Translations under genes and position numbers: made by a program
NCBI GenBank assembly: GCA_965229005.1
Contig: CBDDIP010000002.1
Location: 2,852,001 to 2,916,000, forward strand
Source: CBDDIP01 sp965229005
GTDB taxonomy: Bacteria > Actinomycetota > Acidimicrobiia > Acidimicrobiales > Ilumatobacteraceae
DNA length: 64,000 bases
Direction of reading: 5' to 3'
In this document: piece by piece, positions 34,862 to 43,513 of the stretch
Layout of the letters: the number at the start of each line of letters is the position of its first letter
How positions within the stretch are numbered: position 1 is the first letter of the stretch
Notes under the pieces: model-generated
The model's input: only the letters and a program-made list of their open reading frames with translations
Databases searched by the model: none
What the model was told of the DNA's origin: nothing

Positions 34862-37345
34862 TCAGCGGATCAGCTGGCGGATGCGCCGCGCGTACTCCTG
34901 GGCGATGCGTCGCGCTTCGGTCTCGGTGCCGCTCTCGGCCCACAGGTGGGTGATCGGCTCCTCCGGATCCGGCAGCGCCAGCACCCATCCGTCGTTGTTG
35001 CGGATCTTCACGCCGTCGACGAGCTCCACGTCGCGACCGGCAAGTTCCATCAGGCTGCGCATGACCATGCCCTTCTGGTCCCACGGCGTCACGACGGTCT
35101 CGTGGACGAGGTGCACCTTCGGCAGCGCGTCGACGATCGCACTCAGCGACCGCTTGCTGCGGGCCAGCAGGTCGAGCATCTTCAGCAGTGCTGCGGCGCC
35201 GTCGAAGGCGGGCATGAACCCGGGCAGGATGTAGCCGCCCTTGCCGTCGGCGGCGAAGCCCACTGCAGGATCGGTGGCTGCCAGCATCAGCGCAGGCGTC
35301 GACATCTTGGTCGTGACCACCTGCACCTGGTGAGCGGCGGCGATCTCGTTGGCGCGCTCGGTGACGTTGACGGGGAGGGCGATGGTGTCGCCGAGGAGGT
35401 GGTCGCTGACCAGCTCGACGAACGACAGCAGTGCCTCGGTGTCGGACAGCACGCGGCCCTCGTCGTCGATGAACGTGATCCGCTCCCCGTCGGGGTCGAT
35501 GACGGCACCGAGGTGGGCGCCGGATGCGCGCACGAGGCCGGCGACGCGTTGGAGGCCCTGCTCGATGTCGAAGCTGACTCGCCCCGCCGTGGACACGTAC
35601 GGGTTGACGGCCAGCACGTCGGCGCCGAGCTTGCCGAACAGCTGGGGCATCACCGTGCTCGTCGCGCCGTACGAGTAGTCGACGACGAGCTTGAACTTGA
35701 ACTCGCGGATGGCGGCGGGCTCGACCGTGGCCTCGAGGGCGACGGTGTACTCCTCCAGCGCGCGAGGCGGGAACATGATGTCGCCGACTTCTTCGGCGAG
35801 GGCGCGGCGTGCGTCCTCGCGTTGGAAGAGTCGCTCGATCTTGCGCTGTGCGTCCTCGGTGATGTCCGAGCCGGCGCTGTCGAAGAAGCGGACCTCGACG
35901 CGATCGGTGTCCTCGTGGTGCAGGCGCACGGTGAGCCCGCCGAACGCCCGCGGCGAGCGCACGAGGAAGCGGGTGACGGGGACGCTGGCCACCTCGAGGT
36001 CGAGCACGTCGACACCGGCCGCGTTGAGGCCGGCCATCATCGCCCGCTTCAGCATGCGCGCCGCACGACTGGAGTCACGAGAGGTGACGACGGTGGTGCC
36101 CTTGCGCAGGGACGTGCCGTAGGCCATCGCCACCCGCACAGCGAGCTCGGGGGTGACGTCGACGTTGGCGAGTCCGCTCACGCCGTCGCGGCCGAACAGG
36201 CTGCGCGCACCCTTGCTCTCCCACACGATCGAGCTGTTGACGACAGCGCCGTCCTCGATGGTCTTGAACGGGTAGACCTTCACGTCGCCGGTGATCACCG
36301 CGTCGCTGCCGACGAAGACCTCGTCGCCGAGCACCACGCCTTCGTCGATGCGCACGTTGTTGCGGATGCTGGAGCTGCGCCCGACGATGCTGCCGCGCAT
36401 GCTCGTGCGGTTGCCGACGTAGACGTTGTCGTGCAGCACGGTTCGGTCGATCTTCACCTCGCGCTGCAGGCGCACGTTGCTGCCGAGCACGGCGTACTCC
36501 CCCACCACACATCCGGCCTCGACCTTGCAGCTCGGTCCGATGACGGCGGGGCCGGTGACGGTGGCCTCGGGTGAGATCTCGGCGCCCTCGCCGATCCACA
36601 CGCTGTCGTTGATGCGGAAGCCGGGGATGTCGACGGCGACCTTCTGGTCGAGCACGTCCTGGTGCGCGCTCAGGTAGGCCTCGAGCGTGCCGACGTCCTC
36701 CCAGTAGCCCTCGACGATCGCACCGAACAGCGGCTCACCGGCGGCGAGCAGTGCGGGGAAGACCTCGCTGGAGAAGTCGACGCTGCGCCCCTCGGGGATG
36801 AAGTCGAAGATCTTCGGTTCGAGGACGTAGATGCCGGTGTTGATGGTGTCGCTGAACACCTGTCCCCACGTCGGCTTCTCCAGGAACCGCTCGATCGAGC
36901 CGTCCTCCTTGGTGATCACGATGCCGAACTCGAGCGGGTTGTCGACCGGTGTGAGACCGATGGTGGCGACTGCCTTCTTGGCCTTGTGGAAGGCGAGCAC
37001 CTGCCCGAGGTCGATGTCGGTGAGCACGTCGCCGGAGATGACCATGAACGTCTCGTCGAGCAGGTCGCGTGCATTGCCGACGCTGCCGGCGGTGCCCAGC
37101 GGGACGGGCTCGTCGGCGTAGCGGATGGTGACGCCGAACTCGGCGCCGTCGCCGAAGTAGGTCTTGATGTTGTTGGCCAGGAAGGCGACGGTGACGATGA
37201 TCTCGTCGAAGCCGTGCTTCTTCAGCAGCGTGATGATGTGCTCCATCATCGGACGGTTGGCGAGGGGCAGCATCGGCTTCGGCGCGTTGGAGGTGAGCGG
37301 TCGCAACCGCGTGCCCTCGCCGCCGGCCATGATCACGGCTTTCAT
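34862..37345 (-). CDS. Mannose-1-phosphate guanylyltransferase-like protein fused to a degenerate phosphomannomutase domain
   Basis: 827 residues. The N-terminal nucleotidyltransferase (about 1-235) has GGEGTRLRP (8-16), KPMLPLANRP and a metal/sugar site in ISGDVLTD. A left-handed beta-helix (about 250-370) with repeated VxIGxxx turns follows. The C-terminal phosphohexomutase-like region (about 380-827) keeps the fold landmarks (TVVTSRDSSRAARMLKRAM, AVIDPDGERITF), but the phosphoserine TASHNP loop is replaced by GGLTVRLHHEDTD and the GExSG sugar loop by ADGKGGYIL. Mutase activity is therefore doubtful. The ATG overlaps the stop of the phosphatidyltransferase gene. Confidence 0.88.
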   Translation of the reverse strand: MKAVIMAGGEGTRLRPLTSNAPKPMLPLANRPMMEHIITLLKKHGFDEIIVTVAFLANNIKTYFGDGAEFGVTIRYADEPVPLGTAGSVGNARDLLDETFMVISGDVLTDIDLGQVLAFHKAKKAVATIGLTPVDNPLEFGIVITKEDGSIERFLEKPTWGQVFSDTINTGIYVLEPKIFDFIPEGRSVDFSSEVFPALLAAGEPLFGAIVEGYWEDVGTLEAYLSAHQDVLDQKVAVDIPGFRINDSVWIGEGAEISPEATVTGPAVIGPSCKVEAGCVVGEYAVLGSNVRLQREVKIDRTVLHDNVYVGNRTSMRGSIVGRSSSIRNNVRIDEGVVLGDEVFVGSDAVITGDVKVYPFKTIEDGAVVNSSIVWESKGARSLFGRDGVSGLANVDVTPELAVRVAMAYGTSLRKGTTVVTSRDSSRAARMLKRAMMAGLNAAGVDVLDLEVASVPVTRFLVRSPRAFGGLTVRLHHEDTDRVEVRFFDSAGSDITEDAQRKIERLFQREDARRALAEEVGDIMFPPRALEEYTVALEATVEPAAIREFKFKLVVDYSYGATSTVMPQLFGKLGADVLAVNPYVSTAGRVSFDIEQGLQRVAGLVRASGAHLGAVIDPDGERITFIDDEGRVLSDTEALLSFVELVSDHLLGDTIALPVNVTERANEIAAAHQVQVVTTKMSTPALMLAATDPAVGFAADGKGGYILPGFMPAFDGAAALLKMLDLLARSKRSLSAIVDALPKVHLVHETVVTPWDQKGMVMRSLMELAGRDVELVDGVKIRNNDGWVLALPDPEEPITHLWAESGTETEARRIAQEYARRIRQLIR

Positions 37346-38001
37346 CGAGATGTCCCTTCTTGCGCCGGTGCGCGTCGTTGCGCCCGGCCCGTTCGGATGC
37401 TGTCACGAATCGTCGGCACGTAGGTGACCGCGGTGTAGTAGCTGAGGATCAGCCCGGGGATGCCGAGGATCCACGCCGCGACCTGGAACGCCTGGTGTGC
37501 CGGGAAGTCGCTGGCGCCGAGCATGAACCCGGGCAGGGCGAACATGAGGAGGAAGGTGGCCAGCTTGCCCCAGTAGGTCACGTCGAAGCGCTGCATCTTG
37601 AACGCCAGCGTGGCGATCACGACGACCCCACCGAAGACGACTTCGCGGGCAACGACGAGCCAGGCGAACCAGAGCGGTGCGCTGCGATCGATGATGATCC
37701 CGGCGATGCCGACGATGAACAGCAGCCGGTCGGCCGTCGGGTCGAACGCCTTGCCGAACTCGCTGACCTGGTTGAAGCGACGGGCGAGCCAGCCGTCGAC
37801 CCAGTCGGTGGCGCCGAGGCCGCCGAGCAGGAACGCCGCCCCGGCGCGGTTGTCGCGTCCGAAGAGCAGGTAGAGGAACAGCGGGATGCAACACAGCCGC
37901 AGCAGGGTGAACGCGTTGGGTGCGGTGAGGAAGCGGTTGCCCGCCAGCTGTTGCTCGCTCGCCGTCATCCCGGCGGCGCTCGCCTGGTCGTTGCCCTGCA
38001 C
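37342..38001 (-). CDS. CDP-alcohol phosphatidyltransferase, PgsA-like
   Basis: 219 residues from GTG 38001. The integral-membrane CDP-OH_P motif DxxDGxxAR...GxxxDxxxD is complete (DWVDGWLARR, then FGKAFDPTADR). Several hydrophobic helices surround it. It joins a CDP-diacylglycerol or similar donor to an alcohol; phosphatidylglycerol-phosphate or inositol-phosphate synthase are options. TACGCT 6 bases before GTG 38001 decides this start over ATG 37968. Its stop overlaps the next gene's ATG, so phospholipid and sugar-nucleotide genes are coupled. Confidence 0.88.
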   Translation of the reverse strand: MQGNDQASAAGMTASEQQLAGNRFLTAPNAFTLLRLCCIPLFLYLLFGRDNRAGAAFLLGGLGATDWVDGWLARRFNQVSEFGKAFDPTADRLLFIVGIAGIIIDRSAPLWFAWLVVAREVVFGGVVVIATLAFKMQRFDVTYWGKLATFLLMFALPGFMLGASDFPAHQAFQVAAWILGIPGLILSYYTAVTYVPTIRDSIRTGRAQRRAPAQEGTSR

Positions 38002-38007
38002 GCGGTG

Positions 38008-38026
38008 AGCGTACGCCGCATACAGT
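38008..38026. promoter_or_regulatory. Back-to-back -10 elements
   Basis: TACGCT on the minus strand (38008-38013, 6 bases from GTG 38001) faces TACAGT on the plus strand (38021-38026, 7 bases from ATG 38034). Confidence 0.6.
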
Positions 38027-38033
38027 CGCCGAC

Positions 38034-38873
38034 ATGTCACTTTCTGAGGACTCGAGACGATCTGCTGGTCAGGCTCTTGCTGGTCAGGTCGCCTTCGTCA
38101 CCGGCGCCGGATCGGGACTCGGCGCAGCCTTCGCCCGGCGCCTCGCGGCCGACGGAGCGACCGTCGTCATCAACGACCTCAACCCCAACGCGGCCTCCGA
38201 CGTGGCCGCTGAGGTGGGCGGCGACACCGCGGTCTTCGACGTCACCGACTCGGTCGCTTTCGACGAAGCGGTCGACAAGACCGCCGAGCGCTACGGCCGG
38301 CTCGACATCGTCATCAACAACGCCGGCATCGCCCCGACGCCGGACGAGAGCCGGATCGAGAAGGTGATGGCCAACACCATGCTGCGCATGGAGGGCCGGA
38401 TCGCCGAGATGCAGCCGGTCGATCTGTTGACCTCGTTGAGCGACGCGCAGTGGGACCGCATGCTGAAGGTGCACCTGTACGGCGCGTTCTACGGGACTCG
38501 TGCTGCGTTGCGGCACATGCAGGCAGCGCGTCGCGGGGTGATCGTCAACGTCTCGTCGGTGCTCGGACTGGCACCTTCGGCCGGAGCCGCCGACTACTCC
38601 GCGGCGAAGGCGGGGATCATCGCGCTGACGAAGTCGTCGGCGTTGGAGGTCGCACACCTCGGGATCCGGATCAACGCCGTGTGCCCCGGGTACATCGACA
38701 CCCCGCTGCTGGCGCCGTTCAGCGACATGATGCGCGCCGGCATCACGATGCGCATCGCCAGCGGCAGGATGGGTCGTGCCGAGGAGCTGGCCGAACTGGT
38801 CCGCTTCCTCGCCGGACCGGAGAGCAGCTACTGCACCGGCGACGTGTTCAGCGCATCGGGAGGGTACGTCTGA
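38034..38873 (+). CDS. Short-chain dehydrogenase/reductase
   Basis: 279 residues, classical SDR. The cofactor motif GAGSGLG is at about 23-29, NNAG at about 95-98, the catalytic serine lies in NVSSVLGL, and YSAAK completes the triad. An acidic ND at the end of the second strand suggests NAD(H) preference. A 25-residue insertion after NNAG (ESRIEKVMANTMLRMEGRI) is longer than usual. Substrate is unknown. The HIT-family gene follows with a TGATG overlap. Confidence 0.9.
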   Translation: MSLSEDSRRSAGQALAGQVAFVTGAGSGLGAAFARRLAADGATVVINDLNPNAASDVAAEVGGDTAVFDVTDSVAFDEAVDKTAERYGRLDIVINNAGIAPTPDESRIEKVMANTMLRMEGRIAEMQPVDLLTSLSDAQWDRMLKVHLYGAFYGTRAALRHMQAARRGVIVNVSSVLGLAPSAGAADYSAAKAGIIALTKSSALEVAHLGIRINAVCPGYIDTPLLAPFSDMMRAGITMRIASGRMGRAEELAELVRFLAGPESSYCTGDVFSASGGYV

Positions 38874-39268
38874 TGGCCACCATCTTCACCAGGATCATCG
38901 AGGGTGGCATCCCCGGCACGTTCGTCCACCGCGACGACCGGTGCGTGGTCTTCATGTCGATCAACCCGCTGGCACGCGGCCACGCGCTCGTGGTGCCGAT
39001 CGCCGAGATCGACCACTGGGTCGACGCGCCTGCCGACCTCGTCGCCCACCTCTTCGCCGTGAGCCACCGCATCGGCAAGGCGCAGCAGGCGGCGTTCGGC
39101 TGCGACAAGGTCGGCCTGATCATCGCCGGCTACGAGGTGCCCCACGCCCACATCCACCTCATCCCGACGACGTCGATGAGCGAACTGAACTTCGCCAACG
39201 CCGCCTCCAGCGTGAGCCGCGACGAGCTGCAAGCAGCCGCCAACGCCATCACGTCGGCGTTGGACTGA
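38873..39268 (+). CDS. HIT-family hydrolase
   Basis: 131 residues, complete. The histidine triad is HAHIHL at 91-96. The N-terminal FTRIIEGGIPG and the LVVPIAEIDHW strand are typical. HIT proteins hydrolyse nucleoside phosphoramidates and dinucleotide polyphosphates. Its 3' end overlaps the SRAP gene on the opposite strand by 20 bases. HAH is also the kind of motif that METTL9-type enzymes modify, a remark only. Confidence 0.92.
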   Translation: MATIFTRIIEGGIPGTFVHRDDRCVVFMSINPLARGHALVVPIAEIDHWVDAPADLVAHLFAVSHRIGKAQQAAFGCDKVGLIIAGYEVPHAHIHLIPTTSMSELNFANAASSVSRDELQAAANAITSALD

Positions 39269-39989
39269 CCTCGGCGGTCAGTTCGGGGCCTTTGTTCCTC
39301 ACGTTGTTGACGTCGGTGGAGACGGGGTGCATGGTCAGCAGGTTGTTCGGGGCGGGCACCAGGAGGCGCTTGAGCGACTCGATGTCGTGATTGTCGGGGT
39401 CGAGCCACTCGTCCCACACCGATGCCGGGAGCAGCACCGGCATGCGGTCGTGGACCGGCGCCATCGTGTCGTTGGCCGACGTCGTGACGACGGTGCAGCT
39501 GTGCAACCACGGTGCGTCCGGCCCGAGCGTCTTGTCGCGCCACGCGCTCCACAGCCCGGCGACCGCCAGCGGCTCGCCGTCGACGCGGTGGATGAACATC
39601 GGCTGCTTGATCAGCTTGCCCGTCTTGCCGACCGGGCCGCCTTCCTTGCCCTGCTGCCACTCGTAGAAGCCGTCCATCGGGATGATGATCCGGTGCTTCT
39701 TGAAGTCGCTCTTGAAGGCCGGCTTCTCAGCGATCGTCTCCGAGCGGGCGTTGATCATCTTCGAGCCGATCTTGACGTCCTTTGCCCACAGCGGAACGAG
39801 GCCCCAGTGGAACATGCGCACGACGGGCTCGACGTGACCCTCCGTGGTGGCCGGCCCGGCGACCACGCCGTACACGTCGTTCGTGGGTGCGACGTTGAAG
39901 TTGGCCGGCAGCGCTTCACCCTCGAACGACGCGCCGAAGTACTCGGCGATCTTGTCCGGTGAGTTGGATGACACGAAGCGGCCGCACAT
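39249..39989 (-). CDS. SRAP/YedK-family abasic-site protein
   Basis: 246 residues. The mature N-terminus MCGRF exposes catalytic cysteine 2, which forms a thiazolidine with abasic DNA. NVAPT (32-36), ARSET (81-85), GFYEW (107-111) and PVHDRMP complete the family active site. It shields abasic sites in single-stranded DNA. TAGCCT 7 bases upstream of ATG 39989 fixes the start, which must be at this ATG for cysteine 2 to be exposed. Confidence 0.95.
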   Translation of the reverse strand: MCGRFVSSNSPDKIAEYFGASFEGEALPANFNVAPTNDVYGVVAGPATTEGHVEPVVRMFHWGLVPLWAKDVKIGSKMINARSETIAEKPAFKSDFKKHRIIIPMDGFYEWQQGKEGGPVGKTGKLIKQPMFIHRVDGEPLAVAGLWSAWRDKTLGPDAPWLHSCTVVTTSANDTMAPVHDRMPVLLPASVWDEWLDPDNHDIESLKRLLVPAPNNLLTMHPVSTDVNNVRNKGPELTAEVSPTPT

Positions 39990-39996
39990 CGAGTCC

Positions 39997-40002
39997 AGGC
40001 TA
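39997..40002 (-). promoter_or_regulatory. -10 element TAGCCT of the SRAP gene
   Basis: Minus-strand TAGCCT lies 7 bases before ATG 39989. Confidence 0.5.
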
Positions 40003-40060
40003 GGCACGCCCCGAGCCGGTAGCCCGTCAGCGAGCCAGTGTCAGTAGCGTCCAGAGCGCC

Positions 40061-41095
40061 ATGCCCCTTGCGCCGTCCGACTCAGCGACCACCCCGCCCA
40101 TGCCTGCACCGCTGCCGGCCGACATCGAACGAGTGGTGCGCCGCTTCGGCCTCCGACCCGCATCGGGCGACTTCACCGGCTCGCTCATCGAAGGCGGCGT
40201 GTCGTCATCCGTGTGGCGGGTCGACACGACCGACGGCCCGGTGTGCGTCAAGCAGCCGCTCGGCCGCCTGCGCGTCGCGTCCGTGTGGGAGGCGCCGCTC
40301 GAGCGCGCCGCGCTCGAGGCGGGTTGGCTCGACTTCGCCTGGAGCACCGATCACGACACCGCGCCGGAGGTCCTCGGGTTCGATGCGAAGGAGCATGTGC
40401 TCGTGCTGCAGTGGCTGGCCCCCGACACCCACCCGGGGTGGAAGGCGCAGCTGATGGGCGGGCACGTCGACGTCGCCACCGCTTCGTTGCTCGGCGCACG
40501 ACTCGGTGCGCTGCATCGCGAAGGAACCGCGCTGTTCGCCGACGCCCGGCGGCGTCCGGTCTGGGATGCAGCAGCGCCGCTGTTCGAGACGCTGCGCATC
40601 CAGCCCCACCTCGTCACGACGGCGGAGCGCGTGCCCGAGGTGGCCGGAGCGCTCCTGGCGATCGCCGCGTCGCTGCGGGCCACGAGGACCACGATCATCC
40701 ACGGCGACGTCAACCCGAAGAACGTGCTCGTCGGGCCGAACGGCCCGATGATCATCGGCGCCGAATGTGCGTGCTCCGGCGACCCCGCCTTCGACGTGGC
40801 CTTCCTGCTCAACCACATGTTGCTGAAATCCGTCCACCTGCCGGCGTCGGCGGCGTCGCTGCGCTCCGCAGCGGAAGCGTTCTGGGCTGGAGCGTCCGCA
40901 GAGGGCGACGCCGGCTTGGAGACGAGAACGGCGCAGCTGCTTCCGGCGCTCGGACTCGCTCGGGTCGACGGACGTTCACCGGTCGAGTACCTCGACGAGG
41001 ACGAGCGGCGAACGGTTCGGGTGGCGACGATCGGACTGCTGCACGATCCCGCGTCGAGCATGGCCGATCTGTTCGATCGCTGGTTCGGTTCCTGA
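40061..41095 (+). CDS. APH-like phosphotransferase with altered metal site
   Basis: 344 residues of the aminoglycoside/choline kinase-like fold. The catalytic loop HGDVNPKNVL (214-223) is intact. The following metal site, normally IDWE/IDAE, reads IIGAECACSGDPAFD, so the usual aspartate is glycine 233 (codon GGC). The segment after it resembles methylthioribose kinase. Substrate is unknown; activity may be impaired or the metal ligand replaced by Glu 235. TAGCGT lies 10 bases before the ATG, further away than at other leaderless genes here. Confidence 0.78.
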   Translation: MPLAPSDSATTPPMPAPLPADIERVVRRFGLRPASGDFTGSLIEGGVSSSVWRVDTTDGPVCVKQPLGRLRVASVWEAPLERAALEAGWLDFAWSTDHDTAPEVLGFDAKEHVLVLQWLAPDTHPGWKAQLMGGHVDVATASLLGARLGALHREGTALFADARRRPVWDAAAPLFETLRIQPHLVTTAERVPEVAGALLAIAASLRATRTTIIHGDVNPKNVLVGPNGPMIIGAECACSGDPAFDVAFLLNHMLLKSVHLPASAASLRSAAEAFWAGASAEGDAGLETRTAQLLPALGLARVDGRSPVEYLDEDERRTVRVATIGLLHDPASSMADLFDRWFGS

Positions 41096-41107
41096 ACCCG
41101 TCGGGCG

Positions 41108-42004
41108 TCAGCTGGTGCTGATGTCGATGACGATGCGTGTCGGGCTGTCCAGCACCGACACCGTGAACGGTCGCTCGGCGTCGAGGCCGATGGCCCAGGC
41201 GCTGTAGCCCTCGAAGTTCTCGATCATGCGCATCTCCTGCACGTGGTCCACGTTGGTCGGGAAGATGTCGTACGGCCCGTCGTAGCCGGTGCCGTCCATC
41301 GGGTTCATCCAGCAACCGAGGTGGATCACGAGCGTTGCGTCGCCGAGGATCTCGACGGTCTCGTCGCTCGGATCCTTCACCTGCGGGTCCGGCAGGTACT
41401 CCACCCTCCAACCAGGCACGTCGCCAGTGCCTGCGAGCTCGATGACCACTCGCTCGAAGCAATCGTGGCGACCGGCGCGCACGTCGGCACCGACCTTGCC
41501 GGACAGCGTCAGCGACTCGCCCGTCTGCTGCCGGGCGGTGCTCCAGCTCGAGGTGTCGCAGTTCGGCGGCAAGGTCGACGTGGACGGCTCGTCGGTGGTC
41601 AACGGCCCCGACGGTGCCGATGACGACGAGGCGACGGTCCCGACGGTCGTGACGTCGGTCGTCCCGACGGTGGTGGTTGCTGGGGCGGAGGTGGTGCTCG
41701 ACGGGGGCGTCGTCGTGGTGCTCGCTGCAACGTCGGTCGTGTCGGTGCTGTCGACCGTGGCGATCTTGGCCGGACCGTCGTCGCGGCGGACAACGGCCAC
41801 CACGCCACCGACGAGCGCGACGACTGCGGCGCCGGCAAGCGCACCGCGGAGCACCGCGCGCCGCTGCCGCGACCGCTGCAGTTGGCCGAGGCCGTCGGCG
41901 GGGGCCGGCCGACGCAGCGCGTCGCCGGCAGCCCGAGCGCGCTCTTCGAAGGGATCGACGTTGGTCGGGTCGTTCGGGTTGGTCGGGTCGTTCGTGTCGC
42001 TCAT
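41108..42004 (-). CDS. Single-pass membrane protein with AMIN-like domain
   Basis: 298 residues. A cytoplasmic N-terminus of about 45 residues (DPTNVDPFEERARAAGDALRR) is followed by one transmembrane helix (about 50-72), a Thr/Ser-rich linker (about 85-145) and a C-terminal beta domain (about 150-298). That domain carries LVIHLGCWMNPMDGTGYDGP and ends FTVSVLDSPTRIVIDI, like the AMIN-like domain of actinobacterial surface proteins. It starts 4 bases after the ECF sigma gene stop, so the cytoplasmic segment may act as an anti-sigma; it lacks a ZAS motif. Confidence 0.75.
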   Translation of the reverse strand: MSDTNDPTNPNDPTNVDPFEERARAAGDALRRPAPADGLGQLQRSRQRRAVLRGALAGAAVVALVGGVVAVVRRDDGPAKIATVDSTDTTDVAASTTTTPPSSTTSAPATTTVGTTDVTTVGTVASSSSAPSGPLTTDEPSTSTLPPNCDTSSWSTARQQTGESLTLSGKVGADVRAGRHDCFERVVIELAGTGDVPGWRVEYLPDPQVKDPSDETVEILGDATLVIHLGCWMNPMDGTGYDGPYDIFPTNVDHVQEMRMIENFEGYSAWAIGLDAERPFTVSVLDSPTRIVIDISTS

Positions 42005-42008
42005 GGCG

Positions 42009-42533
42009 TCACCTCAGTTCGTTCTCGAGCGCGGAACGCGCCCGGGTGAGATCGGAACGGACCGTCCCCTCGGGAACTCCGAGGATCGCGGCCACGTCTG
42101 GCACGGTGAGGTCGCCGGCGTAGTGCAACGCCATCACCATGCGAGGGCGCTCGGGCAACCGGCGAACGGCGATCCAGAACGCGAGGACGTCGGGTGAGGG
42201 GCCGCCTGTCGCGGGCTCCTGTCGACGGAGGCGGGAGAGGAAGCGGCGTTGCACCGTGATCCTCCGATGCAGGCTGCGACAGGCGTTGACGAGGACGTGA
42301 TGGCACCACGCACCCGGCCGATCGAGGTCGCCGACGTGGTCCCACCGGATCAACGCCTTCAGCATGGTGTCCTGGACGAGGTCCTCTGCTTCCGCGTCAC
42401 CGGCCAGCGCCGTGGCAACAGCGACCAGCCCGGGGTACTCGAGGCGGTAGACGTCCGCGAAGGCGGCGCGGGTCGCGACGAGCTGCGTCAGTTGCGGGCT
42501 CGGTCCCGACTGCGAGCTGGGGTCGTCCATCAT
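42009..42533 (-). CDS. ECF-type RNA polymerase sigma factor (SigE-like family)
   Basis: 174 residues. Region 2 is at about 25-85 (YRLEYPGLVAVATALAGDAEAEDLVQDTMLKAL) and region 4 at about 115-172 (RLPERPRMVMALHYAGDLTVPDVAAILGVPEGTVRSDLTRARSAL). It is translated together with the AMIN-like membrane protein. Two adjacent ATG codons (42533, 42530) are possible starts; AGAGG directly abuts the first, which favours the second. The target promoter is unknown. Confidence 0.9.
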   Translation of the reverse strand: MMDDPSSQSGPSPQLTQLVATRAAFADVYRLEYPGLVAVATALAGDAEAEDLVQDTMLKALIRWDHVGDLDRPGAWCHHVLVNACRSLHRRITVQRRFLSRLRRQEPATGGPSPDVLAFWIAVRRLPERPRMVMALHYAGDLTVPDVAAILGVPEGTVRSDLTRARSALENELR

Positions 42534-42649
42534 CCTCTGTTCGCCCGTTGCACACGCCTGGCTGGTCAGTGTTGCATGCATCATCCACACACACGTCCCA
42601 GGTGGACGATCCGCTGCAACGTTCTGCACTTCGGTCAAACTGCTGCTCG

Positions 42650-43486
42650 ATGGTGTCTCGACGAGCGTTCCTGGCGGGCGGCACGGCTGTCGTCGCCGCC
42701 GGTGCCGTGGCGTTCGTGAACGCCGGGCCGCGCAAGATCTTCCACACCGTCGGACTGGCCAACAGCCCGGATCATCGGGTGCCGCCGTCGGACTGGCCGA
42801 TCATCTCGCAGACAATCGACAGCGCAGCGATGCAGCGGCAGGTGCCGTGGGCGATCAGCGTGCCGCCGCAGGGCGCCACGGGCGTCGTCGTCTGCCTGCA
42901 CGGACGCAACGACGACCACCGGTTCGCCTTCGACGCGGTGCACCTCCACGACGTGGTGCACGACATCGGCGGCACCTGTGCCGTCGTCGGCGTGGACGGA
43001 GGCGCATCGTCGTACTGGCACGCGCGGGCCGATGGCACCGACGCGCAGCGAATGGTGCTCGACGAACTGCTCCCGGCAGTGGACTCCTACCTCGGCGCGA
43101 CGCTGCCGCGGTCGTTGCTCGGATGGTCGATGGGCGGGTACGGCGCACTGCTCGCGACGGAGGCCGCGCCCGACCGGTTCACCGCCGTCGCCGCGGCGAG
43201 TCCAGCGTTGTGGCACCAATTCGCTGACGCGTCACCCGGCGCGTTCGACAGCGTCGACGACTTCACCGCGCACGACGTGTTCGCTGGATCAGCCGCGCTC
43301 GACGGGTTGGTGACTCGGATCGACTGCGGGACCGACGACGAGTTCGAGTCGGTGGCGCGCTCGTTCGCCTCCACGATCAGCGGCGGCAACCCCGGCGGGT
43401 TCACGCCGGGTTTCCACGATCACGAGTACTGGCGCAGCATCGCGCCGGCCCAGCTGGCAACGCTGGGCGCGGCGATGGACGGCTGA
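42650..43486 (+). CDS. Tat-exported esterase-like protein
   Basis: 278 residues. The signal begins MVSRRAFLAGG, a twin-arginine motif, with a hydrophobic core to about 26. The hydrolase has an oxyanion-region CLHGRND (82-88), nucleophile GWSMGG with serine 160, and a histidine in FHDHEYW (about 260-265). The family is esterase D/antigen 85-like. In an actinobacterium it could be a mycolyl-type or S-formylglutathione-type esterase; antigen-85 specific features are not visible. It is divergent from the ECF sigma gene by 116 bases. Confidence 0.82.
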   Translation: MVSRRAFLAGGTAVVAAGAVAFVNAGPRKIFHTVGLANSPDHRVPPSDWPIISQTIDSAAMQRQVPWAISVPPQGATGVVVCLHGRNDDHRFAFDAVHLHDVVHDIGGTCAVVGVDGGASSYWHARADGTDAQRMVLDELLPAVDSYLGATLPRSLLGWSMGGYGALLATEAAPDRFTAVAAASPALWHQFADASPGAFDSVDDFTAHDVFAGSAALDGLVTRIDCGTDDEFESVARSFASTISGGNPGGFTPGFHDHEYWRSIAPAQLATLGAAMDG

Positions 43487-43501
43487 CTCGATCGCCCGGG
43501 G

Positions 43502-43507
43502 TACCGT
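43502..43507 (+). promoter_or_regulatory. -10 element TACCGT
   Basis: TACCGT ends 6 bases before GTG 43514. Confidence 0.5.
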
Positions 43508-43513
43508 CGCGGC

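Noticed and set aside
34784..36574. Open frame antisense to the nucleotidyltransferase gene
   Set aside because: Composition (Asp/Gly/His/Val-rich) is that of an antisense frame and the minus-strand gene is certain.
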